From assembly GCA_037042185.1 (NCBI GenBank), contig JAXQJY010000028.1, forward strand, positions 806,001-870,000: a stretch of DNA of 64,000 nucleotides, in the 5' to 3' direction. The position numbers and the translations under genes are program-made. The DNA is from Sordariomycetes sp. S80-01Y. Its lineage: Eukaryota > Ascomycota > Sordariomycetes. The notes under the pieces were generated by a model, which was not told where the DNA came from, made no database searches, and was given only the letters and a program-made list of their open reading frames with translations. This document shows, piece after piece, positions 20,902 to 32,398 of the stretch (position 1 is the first letter of the stretch; every line of letters begins with the position of its first letter).

Positions 20902-22943
20902 ATGGCGACCACCAACACCGCTCTCGTATTTACCACGATCGAGTCTGGCACTGCTAATCAAAGCGTTAGCAGCGCTCATCTCTCCAGTACAGAATCTCGA
21001 CTTTCACGTCGTGGTCCCCGTGCAGCCGTTCCGCCAGATTCACAGCCTGGAGAAGCGGAGAAGGACCCAAATGGACTCTACGACCAGAAACAACGCCTGC
21101 CTTTCGCTCGCCTCCTCGCCGCTTACCTTTGCCTCTGTCTTTGCTACTTCATTTCTTACTTGGATATGAACTCTGTTACCACAGCTTTGCCCACAATTGG
21201 CAATGCAGTCGACGCTGGGCCTACCATTACTTGGGTGGGAACAGCCTATCTCCTCGGGCAGACCTCATGCCAGCCTCTTTACGGCCGCGTGTCCGACATT
21301 ACGGGACGCAAGCCAATCCTTCTTTTCTCAGTGGCTTGCATCCTGGTCGGCGGCCTGCTTTGCGGCTTCGCGCAGACACCCATCTGGCTGTATGTCTCGC
21401 GTGCTATTAGCGGCATTGGCGGTGGCGGCATCAGCTCCTGCGTCGCTATTATCGTAAGCGATCTGGTGAGCTTGAAGTCACGAGGAAAATACCAAGGTTT
21501 TGTCAGCCTTGCCATCGCTGCCGGCGCAACAGCTGGGCCGTTCGTGGCTGCTGGCTTGATCCGGAGAGCAGCTGATGGGTGGCGATGGGCATTTTGGATT
21601 CCATCGATTGCTTCTTCTGCATGCTTTGTCTTGCTGTGGTTCCTCCTGCCTCTGAAGCCAGTAGGTGGAAACTGGAAGGAGAAAGTTGGTAAAATCGACT
21701 GGCTAGGTGTCTTGACATCTGGTCCTGGCCTTATCCTATTACTCGTGAGTGGTCCCTGGCCTTGACAACCCTCTCAAATGTCCAACCCCAAGGGTCTGCC
21801 CCCCGTCATGGGGTTTCGGGTTGCTAATCGAACAGATGCCTGTCAACTCGGGTGGCAGCCTTTGGCCTTGGGGTAGTCCCAAAACTATTTCAACCCTGAC
21901 CATCGGTGTTACCTTGCTGCTCGGCTTCGTTGCTATCGAGGCGTACGTGGCAAAAATCCCCATTATTCCCCTTCATGTGTTCAAGCACAAGTCCTCCTCA
22001 ATTTTGTTAGTGACTGGAATTTTTCATGACTTTGTTTGGCAGTCGACGCAATACTTTGTTCCTCTTTATTTCCAGACCGTCCGCGGCTTCACGCCACTGC
22101 AGAGCGCGACACTTATCGTCTCATTTCTCGTTGCTCAAGGCTTGGCGGGCGCATCTTCGGGACCTGTCATGTCCAAGCTGGCCAGGTACACCCCCGTTTT
22201 GCGGACAGGATTCGCGATGTGGACGCTTGGGGCCGGCCTCAAGCTTCTCTTCAACCAGAAGACGCCCATGGCAGTCTACGTGGTGGTCTTAGCGATCGAG
22301 GGGATAGGAATCGGCTGGGTCCATCAGCCAGGTACATAGCAGGCGACTGCGGCACTTGTTATTTGCTCACTTCTACCTAGGTCTCGTGGCCCTGCAAGCC
22401 AATTGCAAAGATGAAGACCGCGCCGTCGTGACAGGGACTCGCAATGTCCTCCGCTCACTCGGCGGTGTTGCCGGAGTGGCCGTGTCGACCGCCGCTTACC
22501 ACAGTGTAATGGCCTCGGCTTTGACAGACTCTGTGCCCGAGGCCTTACGCAAGAGCGTGTTGGATGGCACTTGGCGACCTGGCGATGCCTCCTCGGAGCA
22601 ATATGAATCGAACATTCTTGGTGCCCGAATGGAAGGCTTCAGAACTGTATTCATCATGCAGATCCCATTGATGGTAATATGTTTCTTGAGCAGCTGGTTT
22701 ATTGCAGACCTAGTTCTGCAGGGAGACGCGAAGAGGGAAGAGCCCCAGCCCGAAGGTCTGCAACTTGAGGAGCGACAGGATCATGAACCTCAACCTGCGG
22801 CGGCTGATCCTTTAGGGCAAATCGAGGGTCAAGTACCGTATACGGTAAGCCCTGTATCAGGCGGTGACATGATTGAGGGAGCCAGAGCCAGCGTTGAGGC
22901 ATCCCCGGGAGTCGTCGCGAGACCGAAGAGTGCGAAACGGTAA
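20902..22943 (+). CDS. Major facilitator superfamily transporter, DHA2-like (about 14 TM)
   Basis: Three exons, 20902-21744, 21836-22331 and 22381-22943, give 633 residues. After an about 65-residue hydrophilic N-terminus, 13-14 hydrophobic segments follow. DMNSVTTALPTIG matches motif D1 of drug:H+ antiporters. GRVSDITGRKPILLF after TM2 is MFS motif A, and ISGIGGGGISS fits motif B/C surroundings. The second intron is phase 1 and restores a Gly in HQPGLVALQ. The C-terminus is a long hydrophilic Glu/Pro-rich tail. The family exports drugs or, in the Vba subgroup, moves basic amino acids into vacuoles (known); the substrate here cannot be told. It is not next to any biosynthetic cluster. Exon boundaries are by eye; the first two TM segments are intact. 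Confidence 0.85.
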
Positions 22944-24040
22944 GTGGCTGGGGGCTCACAAGAACTGAAGAACTGCGAGCCCGTCCAGTGAAAGCACTGA
23001 GACAGATGTTAATGAGTAAGGGGGGTGGTCGGTCCTCATTTCGGCATAGATAGTTTGGCAGCTTTGCGTGGGGTAGCCCAGCGTTGTCCATGTGGTTGGT
23101 CATAGGCTCTAGGTCCATAGATTAACTCACCGAGTATACAAGGAATACGATCAACAGACATTTCTGAGGCTGTTTCTCAACGTGTACGTAGCTCCTGGGC
23201 TGTGCATCCCTAGATAAAGAAAGGACATGCGTTCATCCAGCCCCTCTCTACTCCTTGATCTCTGGCGTAACGTCCATCAACGACAAGTTTTCGGGCAACG
23301 CACTGACCCCAGGAGCTCTCGGTGGATTCGATCCTGTCCTTTTGACTCACAGGCTCGCGCCGCCCGGGTCTGTCACGCCCCGCTGCCCTCCGTTCGGGGT
23401 CCTCGGACGGCCGGGCGCCACCCCATCGTCCACCGGATCCCGATCCCCACAGGCTCCGATCTCCCGGCGTTCCATGCGTCTTGGCTGCCCGATTGCGTCT
23501 AGTCTGCTCCAGTCTGCTCCGGACCTTTCAACCTCAACCTCACTCCGCCGTCTTCCCTCCCCCCTCCCTCTGATCACCGCCCTGTCACCCCCTCTTTTTG
23601 CTGCCCACGGCTCAACAGCCATTCCATCCTCGCCCCACCGGGGCATCAGTCAAAAAAGCTTATTGAGTCACCCGCATCTGGGGGTTAACCGGCACTCCGC
23701 CTCCAGCGCGCGGCCACTCTACAGCCCCATTTAGGAAGCCAAGCCTCAGCCGAAAGGCGCGCGGGGGGACCGGGTTGCGCTTGTGATGTGAGTCTGCGTG
23801 TCTTTGTCGTGATGGCACCCGAGAGGCGAGTCTTGTTCGAAGTTTTGGTTTGTCATTGCAGGACCCGGTTTTCAGACTTAAACCCGGGTTGCGGTGGTGT
23901 AGATAAAAAGGTTATGTCGCCCTGCATCCTGCACTGCTTTGATGGGTTAGCATGGCTGGTTTGAGTTCAACAGATTCCCTCTCTTCACTCTTTTCTTTGG
24001 TTTATGTTCGAGGTCCCTTTCCTCGACGACGTTACGAAAG
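22944..24040. promoter_or_regulatory. Intergenic and promoter region upstream of ENA ATPase
   Basis: This 1.1-kb region carries a C/T-rich stretch (about 23500-23660) and a duplicated GTCTGCTCCA decamer near 23502-23521. Two PacC-type hexamers are present: CTTGGC at 23480 and GCCAAG at 23738. Open frames here are low-complexity and not supported as genes. Confidence 0.4.
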
Positions 24041-27000
24041 ATGAAGTCCGACGTCCAGGAGAAGACGCAGTCTTCTGGAGAAGAGACACCGCATGTGTCT
24101 GGTCAGGCAAACGAACCGTTGACAAGACCGGCACATGCGTTGGAATACGATCAAGTGCTACAAGAGCTGGAAGCAGACTCGACCAAAGGCCTCTCCTCGG
24201 GTGAGGCGACGCAACGGCTAGCTAGATATGGATCAAATGATCTCGGAAAGGAGAAGGGCGTCCAACCATTCTCCATCTTCATCCAGCAAATTGTTAACGC
24301 CATGACTGCGGTACGCCATTCCCCTTGGTTCCTCCTGCAACCACGGCCCCAACTAACCTGGTCAGGTCCTCCTCCTGGCTCTGGCCGCGTCCTTCGCCAT
24401 CCAAGCCTGGATAGAAGGCGGCGTGCTTGCCTTCTTGATTCTCATCAACATCGTCATCGGCTTCTACCAGGATCTGCAGGCCCAGCGTACCATCGCCTCG
24501 CTCAACTCGCTCAACTCGCCCACCGCGCGTGTGGTCCGCGACTCCTCGAGCACGACAGTCGACGCTTCCAGCTTAGTCCCCGGCGATATCATCGAGCTCA
24601 AGACGGGAGATGTGGTCCCCGCTGACGCGAGGATTCTGGAGTGCGTCAACTTGGAGGCCGACGAGGCTGCGTTGACGGGCGAGAGTGTCCCTGTGAGGAA
24701 GGACCCGGAGGTCATTACGGGCAGTGGAAACGACAGTGACGGGAGTGGAGACGATGTTGGACCTGGGGATAGACTGAATGTTGTTTTCAGTTCCACGACG
24801 GTGACCAAAGGCAGAGGTCGAGCTGTAGTCTTTGCTACGGGCATGTGCACCGAGATCGGCGCCATTGCGGCAGCACTGCGCGAGCAGGGCAACAAGAGGA
24901 AGCTCAAGAGGGACGAAAACGGAAACGTCTCTCTGAAGGCCCACGTCCTCTTTGCCTTGGGGAGGATATGGGACGTTGTGGGCGAGTTTCTTGGTGTGAC
25001 GGTCGGAACGCCCCTTCAGCGCAAACTCTCGGCTCTCTTCCTGGCCATCTTCGGTTTTGCCGTTGTCTGCGCCTTGATCGTCATGGCCGCGAATAAGATG
25101 AAGGGACGTGACGATGTCATCATCTATGCCATTGCAACCGCCGTGGGAACGTTGCCCGTCACCCTCGTGCTGGTCCTGACCATCACGATGGCCGCTGGGA
25201 CGAAGATCATGGTTAAGAGACACGTGCTTGTCCGCAATATGCGCTCGCTCGAGGCTCTCGGTGGCGTGACGAGTAAGTTCACCCCTCACCTGATTTTAGA
25301 CATTTTTTTCTGATCGTGGCCTAGACATCTGCTCCGATAAGACCGGAACACTGACCCAAGGCAAGATGGTCGCTCGCATGGCCTGGCTGCCCGGCCACGG
25401 CACTTACACCATCAACGTCACCAACGAGCCCTACAACCCCGAAGCCGGCGACATCGACTTCGCCCAGGCCGAGCCTAAATACATCGAAGAAGGCACCGCA
25501 AGTCTGAAGGTATCGGCGTTGGAGGAAGGCTCTGCATGTCTCAAGCTGAAGAACTTCCTCGATGTCGCCAACCTAGCGAACCTGGCAACTGTCCAGAGAG
25601 TTGTAGGCGAGAAGGATGCGAATAGCGAGGATGGCCCAACGCAGCAGTGGAGGGTTAACGGCGATCCGACCGAGGTCGCCATCCAAGTTTTCGCGGCGCG
25701 CTTTGGGCGAAACGTCGATACACAGCCTGCCTTCAACGGCGCACAGTGGAAGCAGCTTGTTGAATTTCCCTTCGACTCCGGCGTGAAGAAGATGTCGGTC
25801 CTCTCTCAAGACAGTACCTCTGGAGAAACCCATGTCTTCACCAAGGGAGCGGTCGAGCGCGTCGTCGATAGCTGCGTCACGATACCCGATACCGACGGCA
25901 ACATGATCCCCGTGACAGGCTCCTTGAAAGCCGAAATCCTTGCCAACATGGAAGCCCTCGCCCGCCGTGGCCTCCGTGTACTGGCATTGGCGAGCCGACC
26001 CTCGCCACGTCTCGTGTCCGAGGAGGAAGCCCGAGCAGGCAGCCTCAAGCGCGAGGACTTCGAGACCGATCTGACCTTCTGCGGTCTCATCGGCATCTAC
26101 GATCCTCCCCGCTCCGAGTCCAGGCCGAGTGTGTTCAAGTGTCACCAGGCAGGCATCGGTGTCCACATGCTTACTGGCGACCATCCCGAGACTGCGCGCA
26201 CCATAGCCAGGGAGGTTGGAATCCTCCCGCGTCGTATGGAGCTCCTGCGTCGAGATATTGCCGACAGCATCGTCATGACTGCTCACGACTTCGATCGCTT
26301 GACTGACGAGCAGGTCGACCAACTGCCTCAGCTGCCCCTTGTTGTCGCTCGATGTGCGCCGTCCACCAAAGTCAGGATGATAGACGCCTTGCACCGCCGA
26401 GGCCGATACGTCGCCATGACAGGCGATGGCGTCAACGACAGTCCGAGTCTCCATCGCGCAGACGTTGGTATCGCCATGGGTCTCAACGGCAGCGACGTCG
26501 CCAAGTCCGCCTCTGACATTGTCCTCAGCGACGACAACTTCGCCAGCATTCTCAACGCCGTGGAGGAGGGCCGCCGTATCTTTGATAACGTTCAGAAATT
26601 CATGCTGCACGTCCTGTCGGCCAACGTTGCCTTCGTCACCACCCTCCTCATTGGCCTCGCCTACAAGGACTCGAGCGGCGTTTCCATCTTCCAGATTACG
26701 CCCATCGAGATCCTCTTCATGCTGCTTGTCGCTGGTGCCTTCACCGAGACAGGTCTGGGCTTCGAGACTGCGTCGCCGGATATCCTGAGACGACCGCCCC
26801 AGAGCCTCAAGCGCGGAGTCTTCACCCATGAGTTCATTGCCGATCTCTTCGTCTATGGCTTTGTGATGGCCATCTGCGTCATCGCCTCCTTCGTCTCCGT
26901 CCTTTTCGGCATGTTCGACGGCAACTTCGGCAAGGACTGCAATCTTCGCTGGTCGGACTCCTGCAACGGCGTCTTCCGCGCTCGGTCGACCTCCTTTACC

Positions 27001-27384
27001 GTAATGATGTGGATCTTCCTCTTCTTCGCTTGGGAGCTCGTAGACTCCCGCCGTTCCTTCTTCGACGGGATGATCTCGAACACAAAATCCTGGGCGGGAC
27101 GTCTGTGGAAGAACCCCTTCTTGTTCTGGTCCGTCATCCTTGGCTTCATCAGCGTGATTCCCACGCTGTACATCCCTGGCCTGGACCACGTCGTGTTCCT
27201 TCACGAGGGTATCGACAAGGAATGGGGTGTTGTATTCGGCGCTACCATCCTTTTTTTCGCAGGTGCGGAGGCGTGGAAATGGACTAAGAGAGTCTACCTC
27301 CGGCGAAACAACCTCATGATGAAAAAGGGTGAAGGCTTGGGTGAGGAAGACCTAGAGGCGAGAGTTTTCGAAAAGTTCTACTGA
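24041..27384 (+). CDS. ena1: ENA-type (P-type IID) Na+/K+-exporting ATPase
   Basis: Three exons, 24041-24310, 24366-25272 and 25325-27384, give 1078 residues, typical for fungal ENA pumps. The N-terminal cation-ATPase motif is GLSSGEATQRLARYGSNDLG. The actuator loop has LTGESVPVRKD. The phosphorylation site is CSDKTGTLTQGKM with D397, split by the second intron. The nucleotide-binding part has FTKGAVERV, and the hinge is MTGDGVNDSPSLHRADVGIA. The C-terminal membrane region ends with a cytosolic Lys/Glu-rich tail. ENA pumps export Na+ or K+ at the plasma membrane under salt or alkaline stress (known); GKMVARMAWLPGHGTY after the phospho-site is typical of the ENA branch. Which paralogue this is cannot be told. 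It is convergent with the F-box-like gene. Confidence 0.95.
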
Positions 27385-27750
27385 GAGGCTGCGCGGGAGA
27401 AAAAACTTGTGATACCCTGGAAAGCGATAGACCATACGAAATATAGAAAGAAATAGATGCTAGAGGCTTTTTACCTCGTCGCGCAAGGTACCCTGTGTTA
27501 CTGCCCAGCGGGATCAGTTCTGATTTAACTTCATATTTCATCTGCGTCGACATCTATCATCCCGTCGTCGTTACATTTCCTTCACAGCAATCGTGGTCGT
27601 AGCAGAAATCCCGGCCGCCTGGGTATCTAGTAGTCATTGACAACGCCTCGAATCCTCAATCTCTCCCGAAACGCCACAAACGCCTAGAACAAATAACCGA
27701 TCTTCAAGCCGGATAAATCTGTGTCAAATGGATTTCCATCCGGTGCCCTT
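27385..27750. other. Convergent 3' spacer, ENA/F-box-like gene
   Basis: This 366-bp spacer lies between opposing stop codons. It is somewhat AT-richer than the flanking genes. No gene was recognised. Confidence 0.4.
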
Positions 27751-29225
27751 TCAAATGATCCCTAGCTCCATCATTGCATCTTCGTCGTCTTCATCAAGCG
27801 AATCATCGTAGCAGTCACATGTGGGCGAGCCGCAAATGTCGCATCCGCACATGTAGTCCGAGTCGGCCTCGTCGATTTCGAACCCTGTATTACGCCAGAA
27901 CACAAGCCATTCGCGCTCACTGAGGTCGCGACCGACCGGTACCTTCTTCCAAATGATGCGATCCTCCGAAAAAGGAGAAGGGGGGTGGCCGATTTCAGCA
28001 GGAGCGGGAGGCATAACCCCGATCTTGGTATGACCTCGGCTGAATATAGTGTTAGGGTCCATGTCCCAATCCGAATCTTCCTCATCTTCAGGCTCTTTCA
28101 AGGCTCGTACCACGCGAGGAGTCCACGAGGTGCCGCTGAGAGCTTGAAGAGGTCCTTTGAGATGCGCAACATAGGATGCCTCCCCGTCCAAGTACAAGCC
28201 CTCGTCTTTTAGGAGGCCACTGAGCTCAGCAGCAGCCTTCATCCCCACGTCTTCTTCCGGCATACCTGTGACTTGAAGCTCGTCCAGAGTGCATCCAAAT
28301 TCATGGGAAGTGGCATCATGGAACTCCGGGCCTGAGAACGGTAGGTGCGTGTCTGAGAAGTTGACTAAATCAAGTCGAACAGAAGAAAGGCACGGCAATA
28401 GTTTCGGTTTCGGCGTCCTCCTGCACAGCTTCTGAGATGGGTCGTGAGGTGCGCGGAGACCAGTTAAGAAGTCTACTATCTGGGTCCAAGCATACGATCG
28501 AAAGCCGCCACGAACAAGCGGTATCTCCCTCGGTCGCTGCTGGACTCGCAGCCTGGTGTCGCCCTTCAACTCCCTGTGGTAGCGCTTCTCAAGCTTCTTG
28601 TGCTTGCGCGGGTTGGGATTGTCGTCGTAGTACCTAGCGATGATGCGGAAGTTGACGTGAGTGATGTTTTGGCGCAAGCCGACCGCCAGCTCCGAAAGGT
28701 TGCGGAGTGCTTGGGGGGTGGTGAAAATGAAAGTGTTGGATTCCCAGAAGATCTTCGTCCCCTCCTCGTGCAAGGCCCTGCAGGTAGCCAGGAAGTGAAT
28801 GGCGATCTGATTGCCGCGTTTCTTCTCAACCTCGGTCAAATTAGCCTCGGTAGTGGGCGAGAGAGGGTCGATGATAGGGAAGTCGCTGCTTAGGGCAAAA
28901 TCGAGGATGCGTAGAATGACCTCCGTTGGAAGATGAGGGTTGCCCAGGTCCTTCTTGGCGGACGACGACCTCGTCGTGCGTTTCCTGCCGCCAAGCCATG
29001 CCCTCGAGGCGGATGACCAACAGATCTGATTTTCGCGGAGAAGCTGCTTGAGCCTCATATTCTCCCGCTCTAAAGACTTAGCCTTCTTACGAAGAGGCTT
29101 GTCGTAATCATCGCGCGCAAGGTCCTCCTTGTCACGGCACTCCCAAGCCGCCACGAGTCCCTAGCCTTGTTAGCTTGCAAGCCGAGTTGTAGGGGACTAC
29201 ATGGACGAACACCTAGGTCAGACAT
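27751..29225 (-). CDS. F-box-like protein with coiled coil and Cys-rich acidic tail, function unknown
   Basis: The main exon is 29160-27751. It has no in-frame ATG before codon 35, so I propose a first exon at 29225-29211 encoding MSDLG, joined through a 50-nt intron with donor GTTCGT and branch GCTAAC. This gives 474 residues. A charged coiled-coil segment lies at about 27-52 (KKAKSLERENMRLKQLLREN). LPTEVILRILDFAL at about 82-95 looks like the start of an F-box, followed by FLATCRALHEEGTKIFWESN, the pattern of fungal F-box-like proteins of unknown role. The tail holds C443, C445, C448, C453 and C455 followed by an acidic run (SLDEDDEDAMMEL). I do not recognise a named orthologue. Partnering with SCF is inference only. 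The first exon is the least certain part. Confidence 0.68.
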
Positions 29226-30754
29226 AGCTCCTTGCCCGGGGCGTCCCGCTCGGGTGCCAGTCAAATATTGAGGGGCAGGGGTCAACGAGATTTAGATTCG
29301 ATGAGTGACGCCGATGGCGGGGTTTGCATGTGGCACAAGAGGCGAGGGTTGATGGTTACCGCAGGTGACCGTTCGAAGTGCGATGCCCAGTCTCAACGAC
29401 AAGGGACTCAAAGAGCAGATGGGGCGGCTGAGCGGTCCCGTATTCCAGTTCGAGAAAGAGCGCAAGGGCAGACTGAAGTGAGAAGGGAAAGAGCCGGCGA
29501 TGAGCGGGGAAAGGCAGATTAATCGAGAAGTATTGGCAGTCCAAGAGACAAATGCCGCGCAGGGTCCGGGACGACCAGCTTGAGGTGCAAAGGGAAGGAA
29601 CTGGAAGCGAGGTGAAGAAGTTAGAGGGAGGCGATGGCCGGTCTCGATCCGGGAAATGTGCACACAAACGCCTCACTGGGAGCGGAGGTTTGGGAGGATG
29701 GGAGTAGGGGTGGAAGCTCTCAGTGGAATCGCCCGCTTAACCCGACGAGGTCGAAGTGATTTTCCAGGTTTGTAGCCCGGCTGGTGCAGCCTGAGGGGAC
29801 GGGGAGATTGATGACAAGGCTCCTCTGGAGAACTTGAAGGCACTGGCAGCACAATGGAAGCTGGAGGCGGTGATGGATTGGCGATCCACCTTGATGGCTG
29901 GAGCGAGCTGCTGGAAGCTTCAGTCTTCAGTTGCCACTGCCAGCTGCTGGCATCTGCCTGCCGTGGTTTCCTTATCAAGCGTTGTGCTACGGGCGCACTT
30001 TCTCTGGAGATTTTGTCGAGAGGAGAGATGATGGGGATGACATGGGCGGCACCTGCCAGCAGTCAATGCCTGGGGCGGCAGCCTGACTCAGTACGTAGTA
30101 CTACTGCCACTTGCAGTGACAGTGGCGGCTCCAAAAGTCCGTGATGGGTCCGTGCACAGTGCTGCTATTTGTCTGGAACGGTCGAATGCCGAGCCAACAT
30201 CTCCAATCCCGACAAACCTCAATTTCACCCTTGAGATCGACAGGGTCCCTGTTTGCTTCAGATCTCAGACATGGTGTTGAGCGCTGGGGCGTGATATGTT
30301 CAACCCGTAACAAGCTGAGTCCGTAATTAACCTACGGCGCCAGAACGGGAAAGGCCCCGCACTGTCAATGGCCAACATCCCATCCGATGGATTTCGACAT
30401 CCATCATCGGCGATTGACCGACCGATGGGAGCTCATTGTGATCACAGCCCTCAACGGGTGACGGCTCCAAGATCGATCTCAGCCGCCCGAGCTTGCGGAA
30501 GGCGAGCTCCTATATTCCACTGTTTCCAGACCTGCCCCGCGAGTACGGTCGCCGCAGGTCACAGTTTGACGTCATGATTGTTCTCGCTCGTTTCTATGAT
30601 GAAATGATCAAGCATCATGAGAATGAGGTAATCTGATTCAGCAGCCTTGGACCGTTAAAAGCAACCAGAGTCTCTGAAAGCTCAACATTCCACTACAAAC
30701 TTTTAACAGTCTAACAGTCAAAGTCAACAATCAATCAATCAACAACCAGTAATC
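29226..30754. promoter_or_regulatory. Long divergent promoter region upstream of BLI-3 homologue
   Basis: This 1.5-kb region contains two GATCGA hexamers, at 30235-30240 and within the palindrome AGATCGATCT around 30471. The last 100 bp are CA-rich, with CAATCAATCAAC just before the ATG, as in highly expressed fungal leaders. No gene was recognised. Confidence 0.45.
30471..30476. promoter_or_regulatory. GATCGA motif, candidate white-collar light response element
   Basis: GATCGA lies in the palindrome AGATCGATCT, about 280 bp upstream of the BLI-3 homologue; a second copy is at 30235-30240. GATCGA is the core reported for white-collar complex binding in Neurospora. Function here is inferred from the neighbouring gene's identity. 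Confidence 0.35.
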
Positions 30755-31428
30755 ATGTCTTTCTCCAACGCCAACACCGGTGACAAGCCCGCCGACCCCT
30801 ACAAGAAGCAGAATGCGGAAGAGCCCGATCTCGACACCAAGGTCAAGGAGCTCACTGACTTCATCACCACCGCCAAGTTCGGTATGATGACCACGCATGA
30901 GGCTGCTACAGACAACCTCGTCTCTCGCGCCATGGCCCTGGCTGCTACTGTTTGTCCCCCTTTTCCACCCCGCGGGCGACCGAACTAACCCCTCGGTAGG
31001 AGACAAATGGTATCGATCTCCTCTTCCATACCAACACGGAGTCCGGCAAGACCGACGACCTGGCTGCCGACTCCCACGTCAACATGGCTTTTATCGACTC
31101 GTCTGGACAGTGGGCTTCCATCGCCGGCCAAGCTACTGTTGTCACCGACCGTGACCTCGTCAAGAAGCACTACAGCCCTGTCCTCAAGGCCTGGCTAGGC
31201 GATCTAGGTGACGGCAAGCATGACGGCTCTGAAAACGATCCCCGTATTGGCATCATCCGCATCAAGATGAACACCGCGACCTACGCCCTGTCTGGAAAGA
31301 ACTTCCTTAGTCGTGCTGCTGATGTCGCCCAGGGCGCAGTGACAGGAAAGCCTGCTTCCGTGAACAGCCTGCGGGAGGTCTCATCGGCAGATGTGCTAGC
31401 CTGGAGGGCCAGGTCCAAGCTCCAGTAG
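30755..31428 (+). CDS. bli-3: BLI-3 homologue, pyridoxamine-phosphate-oxidase-fold FMN-binding protein
   Basis: Two exons, 30755-30949 and 31000-31428, encode 207 residues. The start MSFSNANTGDKPADPYK, the block KFGMMTTHEAATDNLVSRAMA and LLFHTNTESGKTDDL closely match Neurospora BLI-3 and the bacterial general stress protein 26 group. These fold as FMN-binding split barrels of the pyridoxamine 5'-phosphate oxidase type (known). No signal peptide or membrane segment is seen, so it is probably cytosolic. The biochemical role is not established; Neurospora bli-3 is strongly blue-light-inducible. The leader is CA-rich and codon choice is strongly biased to C-ending codons, which suggests high expression. 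The gene is convergent with dph5; only 61 bp separate the stop codons, so the 3' UTRs probably overlap. Confidence 0.9.
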
Positions 31429-31489
31429 GGACTATCACGTACCATAACGGTTATGAGGGACGGATTTTGCATGTAGCGTCAATTTGATC

Positions 31490-32398
31490 TTACTGTTTGC
31501 CATAGTCGGCCTTCCACAACCGATCCCACTTCTCCTTGTCCACAGCGAAGTGACGAACGAAGTCGTGCTCAAGCTCGTGCGTTCTGCGCCCAAGCAGCAC
31601 CAGACTATGCAATGGCGGGCCGAATGCCTCATCTTGCGAGCAAAGCTCCTCCAGCGTGCCAGAGATGAACTTCTCTGTCTTGCCTCCAACGCGAGCAGCG
31701 CCAATAGCCAGGCTGTCCTTGGTGTAAACACCCTCCTGCCTCTCCTCCTCGACCTCTAGCATTTGGCTTGCGCACTGTCCCACTGTCATATACCTTGGCG
31801 GCTCGTAAATCAATTTCCCTCTCGCCATGTTCTCCAGACTCTGTTCCTTGACCTTTATGTCCACCAACACTAATGTATGGAGACCAATGTCTCTGTTCTC
31901 CTTTATTCGATCGTAGAACGAGCTGGGCTTCCAGTTGTCCGTGAAGAACACCATGCTGACGGTCTGGCCAAAATTGTAGAGCTGCAACCCGCAGGCGCCG
32001 ATGCCGGAGAGGATCGAAGCGTTGGGAACGGTGCCAATGGGGATGTTCAATTCTCGCGCGCGCAGGACCAGGTCGGTGTGGGTAGTTGCGCCGAAGGGAT
32101 CGCCTACGACCAGGAAGGCCACATCTTCGGTTTCGGCGGATCGCAGGATCTCGTCTGAGTTGGATTCGACCATTTCGCGGTCGGCGACTGTTATGGAGCG
32201 TCCATAATAGTCCTCCTGGTCCTGGTTAGCATCGTTGTGGTATCATCGGCGTCGGGGACGAACGAGTGTGGATTGATCAACGAGGAGAATGCTGGTGTAG
32301 GCTTCGAGATAGACCCTTGATGCCTTCTTAACAATGTCGAGACCCTTGACTGTGATGTCTGTCTCGTCTGAAAGACCCAACCCCACGAGGTACAACAT
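31490..32398 (-). CDS. dph5: Diphthine methyl ester synthase (Dph5)
   Basis: Two exons, 32398-32264 and 32215-31490, encode 286 residues. The start [20 protein letters not shown] and the blocks [65 protein letters not shown] and [11 protein letters not shown] are diagnostic of the SAM-dependent methyltransferase that acts on elongation factor 2 during diphthamide synthesis in the cytosol (known). The intron uses a GTTCGT donor and a GCTAAC branch and falls after DQSTL, where homologues show no break. Length is normal. It is divergent to snu23. Confidence 0.95.

Noticed and set aside
25573-27204. 543-codon open frame antisense to the ENA ATPase
   Set aside because: Mirror of a conserved exon with the same bias; no domain, no separate start context.
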